Of a stretch of 21,315 nt of DNA, positions 1 through 10,180 are shown piece by piece (position 1 is the first letter of the stretch; each line of letters opens with the position of its first letter). The notes under the pieces were generated by a model that did no database searches, was not told the origin of the DNA, and saw nothing but the letters and a program-made list of their open reading frames with translations. Source of the DNA: Pelargonium cotyledonis. Its lineage: Eukaryota > Streptophyta > Magnoliopsida > Geraniales > Geraniaceae. The translations under genes were made by a program, and so were the position numbers. The DNA is taken from assembly GCA_036897625.1 (NCBI GenBank), contig JAYMTA010001187.1, positions 1 through 21,315 of the forward strand, read 5' to 3'.

Positions 1-993
1 GTCGTCCCTCCCCCAGCCGGTCGCAATAATCCCAACAACCGCCACATCGGCATGCGATTCGTCGCCCTCCAGGTGCGCCGCCCCTCCGGCCGCCCTCAGG
101 GAATCTTGAACGTCGGCGTCACCATCCTGGACAGCTCCATGCGGAGCATGCCATTGTACACCCAGCTCGGCTCCGCCGTCGGATATCGCGATATCATGGG
201 CGATTCCGCATCCTCCTCCTCCGTAAACGACAACAATCTAATTCAAAATTGCGTCACCAAGCTTGGTCGCTCACGAAGTGACACCAGTTCCCTGGTCAGC
301 TCCGATTTCGCGGCTCGCCGGAGAGACATAAGAGGAAACGACAAGCCTGGAGGTTCAATTGTGGGCGGATCGGAAGCTTCCAGGGGAAGAGGAAGCTCCA
401 TAATCAGCGGCTCACAAGTGACCACCAGGAAAAGGAAGAGCAAAGGAGGTTCTATAATCAACAGCTCCGAAATTATGGACCCACCCAACAAAGGAAAAAC
501 CCGTGGAGCCCCGAGCTCCATCATTCTCGGATCAAACGTCGGGGCGTACCCGAACCCGAACAAAAAGCCTGTGTATTGGAGATCTGATGGATCGAATATA
601 ATGGCTAAACAATACATGACGGAGTCCGAGTTAGGACCGTCGCCATCGGAGGTGGCCGCGGCGATAGCGCAGCGGCGACCAAATGAGGCAGAGAGCGAGA
701 TATTGGGGACGTGGAATTTGGACACGGGCGTGGAAGGGTTGCAAACGAAACTCGAAACGAGGCGGGCGGAGCGCCCTCCGGTGTACGATTGCGCCGGCAA
801 TTACTCGAGTTATGAGGCAAGTCCTCGGGGACAGAACCAGAAGCTCAACGAGGAAGGGTTGTTTTCGTGCTTCGGGAACATATGTGGCATCGAATGCTCC
901 ATAGTTTGCTGTGCAAATCAGGCTTCCGGCGGAAGGAAGAGAAATGATGGTAACATGAGACACCAAAGAAGCTTTTCACAAAGTTGTACATGA
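1..993 (+). CDS. Plant C2-domain protein, 3' part (gene starts before window)
   Basis: The frame is open from base 1, so the first ATG visible (52) is internal; 330 codons remain before TGA at 991-993. The first ~50 residues match the last strands of a plant SRC2-like C2 domain (RFVALQVRRPSGRPQG, then ILNVGV and SMPLYTQL). C2 domains of this class bind membrane lipid, often with calcium. Next comes a low-complexity basic/serine region with about five imperfect copies of a G-S-I-I-x-G-S unit (roughly bases 349-605). The tail is Cys-rich (LFSCFGNICGIECSIVCC), a feature of this plant family. No intron is seen. The 5' half, including most calcium-binding loops, lies outside the window, so calcium dependence cannot be judged. 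Family assignment is by recognised motifs; function is inferred. Confidence 0.85.
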   Translation, partial: VVPPPAGRNNPNNRHIGMRFVALQVRRPSGRPQGILNVGVTILDSSMRSMPLYTQLGSAVGYRDIMGDSASSSSVNDNNLIQNCVTKLGRSRSDTSSLVSSDFAARRRDIRGNDKPGGSIVGGSEASRGRGSSIISGSQVTTRKRKSKGGSIINSSEIMDPPNKGKTRGAPSSIILGSNVGAYPNPNKKPVYWRSDGSNIMAKQYMTESELGPSPSEVAAAIAQRRPNEAESEILGTWNLDTGVEGLQTKLETRRAERPPVYDCAGNYSSYEASPRGQNQKLNEEGLFSCFGNICGIECSIVCCANQASGGRKRNDGNMRHQRSFSQSCT

Positions 994-1282
994 TCACACC
1001 CAAATTTTTGTGAAATGGACTCAAAATTTGGTTAATGAACAAACAAACTATGCAAGTGCCTCTTCAAACAAATGGACTCAAAATTTGGTTTACTCTTAGC
1101 ATGTTCAATTATACTATAATCTTTGCCCCTTCAAACAAGACAAAAAACAATAAAAGAATACCATCCATATCTCCAATTTTCTAAATAAATATGACTATTG
1201 AAATTACCAATATTTTGGTTCAACCCAAGGCTTTATACGCTTTGTCGAAACAGTTACTATGCTCTCCCCTTAGTTCAAATAA
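994..1282. other. Convergent 3' UTR interval between C2 and G3BP-like genes
   Basis: The stop codons of two convergent genes are 290 bp apart. AT-rich DNA here must hold both 3' UTRs. A plus-strand AATAAA at about 1149 could serve the C2 gene. A perfect 21-bp direct repeat (1013-1033 and 1070-1090, 57 bp apart) lies just after the C2 stop. Confidence 0.6.
1013..1090. repeat. 21-bp direct repeat in 3' UTR of the C2 gene
   Basis: The identical 21-bp unit beginning AAATGGACTC occurs at 1013-1033 and 1070-1090. It is a simple local duplication, probably transcribed as part of the C2-gene 3' UTR. Confidence 0.85.
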
Positions 1283-4200
1283 TTAAGATGCAATCTCTGA
1301 TGGAATTTGTCCATTTCTTGATCCTTGGTGGCCTGAAAACCCTCTATCTTGCCTTGGACCGGGTCTGTAGAAACCATTTCCTCTCGGTCTGTTGTTGTAG
1401 TCCCATTCACTACCATCATAACCACCTCCCCTGCCAAAACTACGGGAACCAAAACGCCCCCTTGGTGCCTCTGATTGGTAGCCGCCCCTGCCTCTACCCC
1501 TTCCTCCTGTCATGATATCAGGAGAGTTAATGAAATCACAAAAGAATGTTAGTATGATAGAAATTGCCGCCTAGTAAGAGATTGCAAGATAAGTCCACAT
1601 AAAGGAAAGCAATACAATACATCTCTTCATTAAGTATTACTGCTGGATAACATGACCAGCATCCAAGGAAGATTTCCAACAAAAAATTATCGAATAATTA
1701 TTGAAACATGTAATGCATTTATAAATATTTAAATTTAAACCCTAAACTGGGGACAAATTAGAATATTTGTTAGCATAAGATTATTTCTATAAAAAAATTA
1801 TGATATTAAACAAATATCATAGGTAAATTATACTCCCTTAGTCCCTAAATGAGTGTCCACTTTCCATTTTTGCCAAGTTAGTTACGCAGGAAATACAAGG
1901 AATATTCCTAAGTTAAGTTATTTCGAAAGCCTAGAGTTTGTTACAAGACTAGCACATAGGGTTAAAATTGGAAAGTCCAATACTAACCAAATTATCCTTA
2001 ATTTTTACATAAGAGATAAAGTATACACTCATTCTGGGGTGAAGGGGGTAATATTTATTAAAATTAAGATTTGAATAGGGGCAAGTGACCCTACAAGCCC
2101 CCACATAGATCCATCCCAGTCGGGAAGCCACCACAATCACCAATAAATTAATTAAACAGGTTGTCAAATCATAAAACATTAATGCAGAAGTTAACCAGAT
2201 ATAGCACCCATTCAATTGATAAAGAAAACATACTTCCTCGAGAAGGAATGTTGCTGTTTGGTCTCCGCTCTTCAATGTGCACTTGTCGATCAGCAATCTG
2301 AACAGTAGCAGCCTACATATATAGATATGGTGTTAAGAAAGCATCTTTAATGAGAGTCGTTTTCAGAGAACAAGACACGAACTTGAGGCTCTACGTAACT
2401 GAAAATAAAATCTTCTGTAAAGCATTCAATGCAGGATGGAAAACGAAAAAATAATAAAAGTAACCATTTATTTATACAAATGATCAAACTAATAATTTGC
2501 CTTTATATAGAACATTTTGGTAATGAAGGAAAGATCTACAGTACTAACTAGAAAGTAGAAAGAAGATAATTAATATATGCATCATTGTAATTTACATATT
2601 CACCATAAGAGATACTTTATTGAAGTTTTCTGAAATGTATTTTCAATACCTTGATTGCATTCTGGACGCCGCTCATATCTTCAAATTCAACAAATGCATA
2701 GCAAACTCCAAAAACATCCTGCACATACATGAAATCTTTTAGCACAAATACAGTGGACATAAAACTTAGAAAGTAAAACACACAAGGAAGATTCTAAAAG
2801 AATAAACCTTGCGACTCCTAATGACCACACCATCAGAACTGAGTTTACCAAACTTCTTGAATTCCTCCTCGATTTCAGAAGCAGAAACATTAGATGGCAA
2901 GTTTCTCACAAAGACCGACTTTATTTCACCTGAAAAAGATGCAAACTCAACATCAATATATACATTCCAAAATATTGACTATATGGAGCAATTAAAGACA
3001 GATGAGCTGTTTGTTCAATAAGAAAGATATTATCTTCCAAAATGTGATATAGCAAATAGCAATTCCGGTGAAATAAAAGTTCATTAACATGATTCCAAAT
3101 ATGTACTTAAATAGTAACACGGAAAAGTTGTGCTGAAATCCTAACCTTCATCTTCTATTCCTGAAATCTCTTCCGCTGTCTCTACCCCAGACCTTTCAAA
3201 CGCATTTGACGATGCAACTGCTTGATCAGCGGTGGGCTGCGAAGCATCACTCCACTCTGACATTGGTGGTGCACTCTTGTTAGCAGAAGGCTGTTGAGCT
3301 ACTTGTGCAGGCTGCGCTTTAGCAACCCTCAACTTTCCATGAGAATCAAGTAGGAAAAATCAGTCATAAATATATTTAAATGTTATCTCTTAAACACAAA
3401 AAGATCTGCGTGACAAAAGACAATAAAAGGTATAGAGCATACAATTGAAGCATAAGTATTCCTTTGGGACTCCCCAACAGGTTCGTCAACAGAAGTAGGC
3501 ATGTGGTCTTGTACAGCATGCACTGCATTTTGAAGGGACCCATTTGACTCTTCTGCAGCATTCTCCTCCATAATGTGTTCAGACTCCTGTACTTGAAGCA
3601 CTTGTCCCTCAGGAAAGCTGTAGTTATCAACTAGACCATTTTCTTTGACAGTGGCGGCGGCAAGGGGCATGAACTCTCTTGCCTGGATCTCTCCACCAAG
3701 TAGATAGTGGGGCACTGCATATGGAATGATATTCTATGCATTAGAAAGAGAAAATATTACAAATTCCAAGAGAGATTCCATGCTAATGCGCAGAGATATT
3801 TTGAAAACAGATTTCAATCATGCATATATACACATGGTTGTTGGATCGCAATACAAATCGTGAATCGAGAATGGATTTTGTGAATCAGGAATTGTATGGT
3901 ATTGGAGGATACGAACACAACCGCACAAGAAATTAAAATAAAATGTTATTGGATAAAAAATACCAGTAAATATGAAGATGAAAACTATTTTATTTAAAAT
4001 AAACAACTAAATGAGTACAAAATACTTGAACATTTGTATCCCAATTATTTAGACATCATTTTCAAGATTAATATCATCACTGTAGAGCAAAAAAGTTAAA
4101 ATTTCAAGTTAGGTTAGGCCTCAATAGTCATTAATGAAGAGATTATATAGCAAATCAAAACCCTTATGTCTTTTTCACAGAAACAAACGAAGAAAACAAA

Positions 4201-6761
4201 GATATAAACATGATATTGTATCTTTTTATGCACCGAACCGCAAATCGTATTGCAAATCTCGATATTTGACAACCATGATATACATATATATTGTCTTAAA
4301 AAAGTAATAGATAACTCTGGGCTAGAAGGTTGCCACCAACAATATTGACCACATTGTCACAGGTTTCCTTTCATCTATTTATAAATTTTTCTGCTCAATT
4401 AGAACAAACAAAATCATAGAATTGTATATTGAAAAAGATTGGTAACTTGCTATCTTCCTTTTTTTGAATAACAAGATTGGTAACATAGAATTGTATATTG
4501 AAAAAGATTGGTAACTTGCTATCTTCCTTTTTTTGAATAACAAGATTGGTAACATCAAAACCCACACACAAAAGGGATCCTTAACTGGGTAAAATTATAG
4601 TACCTGGCTCTTGAATGGTAGTAGGAACATTTAGTTTAGAATCAAGATTGCACTGAGCTAGCAGAAGAGCTGGATGGTGGTGAACTGGTTCATCGTCGAT
4701 GAAGTGAAATATATCATTAAGAAGAAAATAGCCTTTCTCCTGAGGGGCAAGGAAAAATGTTTGCATGAATTTCCTCCTGCCAGTAAAACCCTGTATCAGC
4801 ACAGATCCCGATACCATCACAAGAACTCCTCCATTCCAAGATTCCAAGGAATGTGCTGTCTTGATCTCAACTCCAGTAAAATTGAATGACATAATAAGTG
4901 TATGAATTTGCTGTAGAAAAATTAAAGAGAAAAATGAGCCAAGATGTTTCCATAAGTAGTTTAAAAATCAGTCAAACAATTAAAAGAAAAATCCCTGGAC
5001 AGAACCATGTTAATGATATGGCACAAAAGTAAATAAAAAAAAATGCATATCAATTATTCTACTATACACATGAATTAAGCTTGGGTGATGGTGATGCTAT
5101 CATTTCTGTCATAGTCAATGTGTACAAAAAAATAATAATGTGTCAATGTGGGCTAGAAAGTTTTGTAAGACAACCTAATTTAATCATAGAGTTCCTTTAA
5201 GAAAAATATTTTGCTGCCACTTTGTCAAGTGTTTATTATCATCTGGTTAACCATTACAATAGCATAAACCATCAACTGTCTATAGCAACTACGAAATGGA
5301 CGCATGTCTCTTATTTAGAATTGTAGCACATATCTGATGTCAACAAACGCACGCGCAATATGAATATATTTGTGACAAAATCTAATATGTGTGCGTGTAT
5401 AAAAAAAATTGATATCATTGGAAATAAACCACCCAAAATTACTCATTTGTCAGCCACGGGGGATGAAGGTGATGTCTACTATGTAATGATGATATTACTA
5501 TAATTCCTAGCAAAGGACTAGAGTCCCACCCCACCAAATAAAAAACAAAATAATATTAGAATTTTGCAATTATGGTAAAGAAGACTGATCAGCCCCTAAA
5601 CTGTTGTTTTGTAAATTATTCTTCTTGTGTCCACATTCAACCACTTCACCGAGAGTTTGCGACAAAAAAGAGTATTACCAAATTTGTATAAAAAACACAT
5701 GTACATGCACCATGTTACTAGGGTATAAATCATGTATTCACTAAAGAATTCCACCTAAGAAGGTCATACCAATAATACCCTTCTCTTACATTGTCACATG
5801 TTGGAGGCCACTAAAGTATCAAATAGGGATAAAATAAGTCTGATGTGACTTGTATTTCTTACCAAAAAAAATGCAATAATGTCACGAGTGTTGCATGTGT
5901 AAAAATATCCCACAATAAACTAGAGCATCCAAACACAATTGATCATCAAATAATTGTGCTCACAAGTTTTAGAAACTCAACTATTCAAGTTCACCACCAA
6001 TTAAGCTAACAATTGAAGTTACATGTCTTGGAAAAGAAATCCAAAATCATAATTTGGTTTGAAGGTTTCTAAAGCCGAGAAAAGTAATAGAGGAATAAGA
6101 AGATAGTGTAACTAAGGAATATAATTTAAGAAGCACGCGTAATTATTAGTTGATGCCAATGCCACAATATCACCATATTTTTAAAGTGAACTTCAAGAAG
6201 TTTCTAAAATAAATACACAGGTTTTAATAGGAAAATATCTAGTTCTGGATCGAAAACAATATTTCATGTTCCCCTGTGAAATTAAAGATAGTCAGGTTCC
6301 ATTATCATATGCATAATGCATACACAGGTATCTTACTGTAATCCCATGTGTTCATTTCAATATTCATTTTCATTCACTATCATGTTGACAATTTACCATT
6401 AACCTAAAAAAAGCTAATGAATGAGAATGCACAAAAGGAGTGGAATATGAACAAAGAAATAACAAATATGAAAATTGACCAGCATTGCAGTGGCAGTCTC
6501 TCTGGTGTTGCCGTCGATGCGAATCATGGTGCTGGAATCGGAGTAGAACTGGTGCACAAAGTCCGGCTGCTGCTGTAGCACCTGGTAGTACTGCCCCACA
6601 AAGTAAGTCCCCACCTGAAACCATCATCATCATCATCATCAACAACAACCACCAAAACAAATCCAGAAAGAGATCAATAGTAACTAAGAGTAGAGTAGAG
6701 CAGAGAGAGAGAGCGCGCGAACTTGAGCTGCAGTGACAGGAATTGGAAAGGGAGTGGCCAT
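1283..6761 (-). CDS. G3BP: G3BP-like protein: NTF2 domain, RRM and RGG tail (9 exons)
   Basis: Exons on the minus strand: 6761-6723, 6614-6480, 4910-4604, 3714-3443, 3332-3146, 2929-2808, 2718-2650, 2312-2234 and 1506-1283. All introns are GT-AG and the spliced length is 1434 nt, 477 aa. Residues ~14-130 are an NTF2-like domain (VGTYFVGQYY, then NFTGVEIKTAHSLESWNGG and FHFIDDE). Residues ~132-313 are acidic, Gln/Ser-rich and likely disordered. Residues ~318-393 are an RRM, with RNP2 VFVRNLP at 319-325 and RNP1-like GVCYAFVEF at 358-366. From ~402 there is an RGG/Gly-Arg-rich tail (RGRGRGRGG). This is the G3BP/Rasputin order: NTF2 dimerisation plus RNA binding, typical of cytoplasmic stress-granule proteins. 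The ATG at 6761 begins MATPFPIPVTAAQ, the usual plant start. Function comes from family knowledge. Confidence 0.93.
1833..2048. mobile_element. Stowaway-type MITE (Tc1/mariner) in intron 8 of G3BP-like gene
   Basis: The left end reads CTCCCTTAGTCCCTAAATGA. The reverse complement of the right end reads CCCCCTTCACCCCAGAATGA. I count about 23 matches over the terminal 31 bp. The element is 216 bp, AT-rich inside, and flanked by TA on both sides (1831-1832 and 2049-2050), as expected of the plant Stowaway family. It codes for nothing and lies wholly in an intron. Confidence 0.8.
3833..4277. mobile_element. hAT-like MITE in intron 3 of G3BP-like gene
   Basis: The 445-bp segment begins CATGGTTGT and ends with the exact reverse complement ACAACCATG. 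A perfect 7-bp direct repeat ATATACA flanks it at 3826-3832 and 4278-4284, like a target-site duplication. Just inside the ends, related GCAATACAAATCG-type words recur in inverted orientation. Short terminal inverted repeats plus a 7-8 bp duplication suggest a non-autonomous hAT element; family is inferred. No coding capacity is seen. Confidence 0.6.
4415..4552. repeat. Perfect 69-bp tandem duplication, two copies
   Basis: Bases 4415-4483 and 4484-4552 are identical by eye, followed by three more matching bases. The array sits in intron 3 of the G3BP-like gene, about 50 bp from the exon 3 splice donor. Each unit contains AGATTGGTAAC twice, which may have seeded the duplication. Absence of mismatches suggests a recent event. 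Confidence 0.92.
4911..6479 (-). other. Intron 2 of G3BP-like gene, no feature recognised
   Basis: A 1.57-kb AT-rich intron lies between the exon encoding the first NTF2 strands and the exon encoding the rest. I see no coding exon, clear terminal inverted repeats or RNA gene in it. Confidence 0.6.
6615..6722 (-). repeat. Intron 1 of G3BP-like gene with (ATC)n/(CAA)n and (GA)n tracts
   Basis: This 108-bp intron contains a short trinucleotide run (about 6622-6650) and a GA-rich run (about 6701-6712) beside the donor of exon 1. Both are candidate microsatellites. Confidence 0.7.
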
Positions 6762-7117
6762 TTCTCGGAATCCCTTAAACCCTATAGAGCAAGCACCTTT
6801 CCAATCAAAACCCTAGATCCGAAATGCGCCCCTTACAAGATCTGAACATCGATACCAAAAACCCATATCAAAAAATACATCAAAAAACAATTTTTATCAC
6901 CCACCAGGCAAGAACATAGCTAAACAAACACATACATGAATTAGTTTAGAGAGAGAGAGAAGAGAGACCTAGGTTTTGGGTTTGGAGATGGATAGATTTT
7001 TTGGGGGAGAGGATGTTTGTTTTCCACTGGTTTTTGTTTGGGGGTGTCACTAGCTGCAGCACAAGCCACAATCCACAATCAGAGCAGGCAGCTAGTGTTG
7101 TGTTTTTTCGGATTTTC
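6762..7117 (-). promoter_or_regulatory. 5' UTR of G3BP-like gene, probably with a leader intron
   Basis: Upstream of the ATG at 6761 the minus strand carries several out-of-place ATGs. They are removed if an intron is spliced from about 6968 (CCTAG/GTCTCT) to 6842 (T-rich tract then GTTCAG). The leader is CT-rich near 6950-6970. Perfect 10-bp inverted arms CACTAGCTGC/GCAGCTAGTG (7048-7057, 7088-7097) could form a hairpin with a 30-nt loop near the cap. AAACCCTA-type telo-box words occur at about 6776-6815. Splice sites and UTR limits are inferred. Confidence 0.45.
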
Positions 7118-7141
7118 CCAGGCACTGAATTAATAATTATA

Positions 7142-7149
7142 TATTTATA
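7142..7149 (-). promoter_or_regulatory. TATA box candidate for G3BP-like gene
   Basis: The minus strand reads TATAAATA here. Initiation about 30 bp downstream, near 7117, would give a leader that includes the 7048-7097 hairpin. Confidence 0.45.
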
Positions 7150-7219
7150 CTCGATTTTCTTTTGGCCGCAAACATGAGGTTCTGAGCGGATCCGTAAACT
7201 CGTTGTTAACACTTTTAAA

Positions 7220-7320
7220 CCATTCTATCACATCTAGACTGCATTCTCTGACTCGAACTCGATACCTCGTATTAAGCTAAAACAACTTCTTACCAGTTGA
7301 CTCACGCGCTCAGTGATACT
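7220..7320 (-). mobile_element. tRNA-derived SINE-like head, decayed
   Basis: On the minus strand an A-box-like GTGAGTCAACTGG (7305-7293) is followed 32 nt later by a B-box-like GAGTTCGAGTCAG (7260-7248). That spacing is typical of RNA polymerase III internal promoters. There is no tRNA cloverleaf, so this is more likely the head of a tRNA-derived SINE than a tRNA gene. The 3' end, tail and target duplication could not be fixed. Confidence 0.45.
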
Positions 7321-7744
7321 CGATTTTTTTCTACTTTTTTCTACTTTCCTTAAAAAAAATACTTTGTACACAAATGTTTCAAATCCAAACACTGCTATAA
7401 AGTTAGGGTTTTAGGTCTTTTGAAATCCTCCTCCAAATTATTTTGTAGAGCATAAGAATAACTTTATTTATATTTAACTATTAAAAATCGTACTCGTAAA
7501 TAGGATCTACGCTGTGGGTAGATTAGAATATTTGATTTGAGAATTGGAATGAGATTTTATAAATAGTTTGGTGGACTAAAACATAGAAATCAGTTTATTT
7601 TCACTTGAAACTGGTAGAATGTGATTTTCATTTTCATGTACACAAGTTGTTAGGGTTTTAATCCGTGCACAATGTCATATCTTTAGATATAATCATGTCG
7701 CACAAGTTGCCATATCTCAAGACTAGATATAATTCGAAGCATGG
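7321..7744. other. AT-rich intergenic DNA, nothing recognised
   Basis: No exon, RNA gene or clear repeat structure could be supported here. It separates the SINE-like segment from the gypsy fossil. Confidence 0.5.
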
Positions 7745-8415
7745 ATCCCTCAAATAGTAATCTAGACACTCAAATAGAAAAAGTTGAGAAAACTTTCAAT
7801 GGGAGGCCGCCAGATTGACTTCCAAGTAAGACGGAGAACTAAAAGAATGTCAAATCGGGTTCATAGGAAAGAAGTTTGGATATAGGCAGTGGTTGAAGAT
7901 GAATATGTGAGTATATCAGGTCAGGATAACAAGATAAAGGTGATTTAGAGTAGGGACTTTAAAGTTCAAGATAAAGCATACGATAAAAAAAACTGAAGAA
8001 TAACTTTTGAGACGTCCACCTCCACACTCTTAGAGATTCCTCAAGGAAAATGACGACTTGCAGTTTCATAAATTTATGAAAATATTGCAATAACTTAGGA
8101 TTAACATTCTCCTGGTTGAGACATTGGAGCAAATGCCTAACTATAACCAGTTCCTCAAGTAAATCTTATACAAAAAGAGTACAATGGAATAATTTAAGGG
8201 GGTTTAGTTCAATAACGAATGTAGTGTAATAGTTCATAGCATTGTACTCGTTAAGGAGGACATGGGCAGTTTTGTCATAACATGTGGGCTCGTTAAGGCA
8301 TATTTCTTGTTGATTTTATGACCCTGATTTTTGAAGCAGACAAGACGGTTTCGTTTATATTGGGTTGCCCATTCTTGGCCATTACAAATACAAGACATTT
8401 GCATGTTTCATAACC
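7745..8415 (+). mobile_element. Decayed Ty3/gypsy LTR-retrotransposon fragment (gag end to protease)
   Basis: Scattered translated similarity runs in the order expected for a plant gypsy element. First comes a gag-tail RPP-type segment, then a stretch resembling the conserved LEQMPNY region before protease, then a protease-like segment ending in a GCPFLA-type word. The piece is clearly broken, with multiple disruptions, and no LTR, reverse transcriptase or integrase was recognised. Loss of most of the element and heavy decay suggest an old insertion. An Athila/Tat-type affinity is a guess. Confidence 0.6.
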
Positions 8416-9000
8416 CTCTGTCACCTCGCATGTGCGAGCCTTTTTAGATCACCTTCAACGACCCTATAACGTCTTTCTCAAACGGGCTCCTTCCTAGATA
8501 ACCACACGACTCAAAAATTGGGTAAATGTCAAAGATGTGTGGAACTGTTACATGTCTCCTTAAGATCGCCTCAACTAGCAATTGGGTCCTCCATGACTCT
8601 CCGCAATGCTCTCTCCAAAAATCATCCGTCCAAGACCAAGTTTCTTCTCAAGACCACAAATGTATTATGTTTGCGAACGTCTCATGTTCACGAAATAGTT
8701 CTTAGCTTAGATCCACAAAATTCAGATATTTTATATCTGTAAAGTTAACCATTTTTTTTTTACCGAACAAGTACAGTTCACGAAGAATAAATAAAAAGTA
8801 TCGTAGTCTCATCATACAATCAACCAAAGGAAGTTATTCATAATTATAATTTATAATAGCAAGGAATGACAACGACATTATTCTCTTGCTAAGAGAAATC
8901 CAAGACACTCAACAACTTCAACATTTGGAGCAAAGCAACAAGGTTATGAATGAATACACAAAAAAGAAAGAAAACAAAAAACATAATTGTAAGACAATGT
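8416..9000. other. Intergenic DNA downstream of profilin, no gene supported
   Basis: A 74-codon open frame at 8518-8742 has no recognisable motif and does not begin with ATG. The rest is AT-rich with a T10 run near 8751. The part nearest 9190 probably includes the profilin 3' UTR. Confidence 0.45.
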
Positions 9001-9190
9001 AATTAAATTTGAGGATTTGACAACAAAAAATGATCCTCAGACGGCAAAAATGTTGCTCTTTGTGTCCTCACACCATTATTTGTCATCAAGAACTCAGTAC
9101 TAAGAGCCATGGAAGGAAATGAAGAAGAAGAAGATGAAGACGTGGAATCAAAACATGAGAGCAACCATTGAAATTGAATTATGAGGAGGC

Positions 9191-10180
9191 CTACATGCCT
9201 TGATCCACCAAGTAATCTCCGAGCCTCTCGACTACCAGGTTGCACTGTCCCGGCGTCATAGGTTCATCATAGATGCCGAAAATCAGTGCCTGCCCCGTCT
9301 TCTTTATAGTTATCCCACCAGGGCCCTGCAACACATTATCGACAACTAAATAACATGGTGTTATCACATACATATTTTGTCATAGTTCTGTCACAAATTA
9401 TATTTTGTAACTGAAATTTTCGTCATAGATCGTGAGTTTTTCTGTAGTGATGGAAAGAAAGCTAATTTTGTTCGAAATAGAGAATGGATGACCTTCTTGC
9501 CACGAATGACAGCTCCGGGCTCACCCTGGATGACCATGTACTTGGAGCCACCGAGGTGTAGCCCGGTTGGAGCAAGAGTCCCTGGCTCGTCAAAATCCTT
9601 AATAATAGCATTCACTTCTTCAGATTTTATCTGCACATATATGAAAATGTACATTCATCGCTCACATCAACATGTGCAAACAAACATTAATTAATAAAAT
9701 AAAAGTGTTGAAAATAGTTTTGCCTCTCCTGAACTGAAACCTTTTCTGTCTTTAGCCTCTAATTAGAATTTATTCTATTTTGAGCCCCAAAATACAACTT
9801 TGATAGTTGGAACGACAATGTTTTCATTCTTTTTTTTAGGTCAGAACGTCAAAACGCCGTTCTTTTGGGCGTGGTTGCTTGCCTGGAAAAATGAAATGTT
9901 TCTGTTTCATCTATCACAAATGGAGGCTAACATGAACTAAAATCATATATGTGACATGATAATAACCTGTCATCCTAAAACAACAACAAAAAGAATTGTC
10001 GGTGCAGATGAGGGAAAACCATTAAACCCTAAATGAAATAACTTGGAAAGCGCTCACGTCAGGGAAAGAGGGGCTTTTGGCCCAGATGCTGCCGTCGTGG
10101 CCGGAGATGGCGGCGGCAGTGAGGTGGTGGCCCTCAATATCACACATGAGGTGCTCATCGACGTACGTTTGCCACGACAT
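9191..10180 (-). CDS. PRF: Profilin, actin-monomer-binding protein (3 exons, 131 aa)
   Basis: Exons on the minus strand: 10180-10058 (41 aa), 9630-9493 (46 aa) and 9325-9191 (44 aa plus TAG), all phase 0 with GT-AG introns. This is the standard plant profilin gene structure, and 131 aa is the usual length. The start [20 protein letters not shown] and the C-terminal [19 protein letters not shown] are hallmark segments, with [17 protein letters not shown] and [16 protein letters not shown] between. Profilin binds G-actin, poly-proline proteins and phosphoinositides in the cytosol, and plant members are often pollen pan-allergens. The N-terminal W3 and Y6 and the C-terminal helix that form the poly-proline site are present. 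It appears intact. Which profilin class (pollen or constitutive) cannot be told. Confidence 0.97.
9365..9449 (-). mobile_element. CACTA-type transposon terminus in profilin intron 2
   Basis: On the minus strand from 9449 the sequence reads CACTACAGAAAAACTCACGA, close to the CACTACAAGAAAAA end of plant En/Spm elements. It is followed by TGACGAAAATTTC and TGACAGAACTATGAC words that resemble CACTA subterminal repeats. The opposite terminus was not found in the 167-bp intron, so this is probably a truncated end. The inner limit is approximate. Confidence 0.45.

Noticed and set aside
243-800. 185-codon antisense open frame over the C2 gene
   Set aside because: It is a shadow of the compositionally biased coding strand; the plus frame carries recognised C2-family motifs.
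7248-7305. tRNA gene
   Set aside because: A and B boxes are imperfect and no acceptor stem or cloverleaf could be drawn.
8518-8742. 74-codon open frame in intergenic DNA
   Set aside because: No ATG start, no motif, and it lies next to transposon debris.
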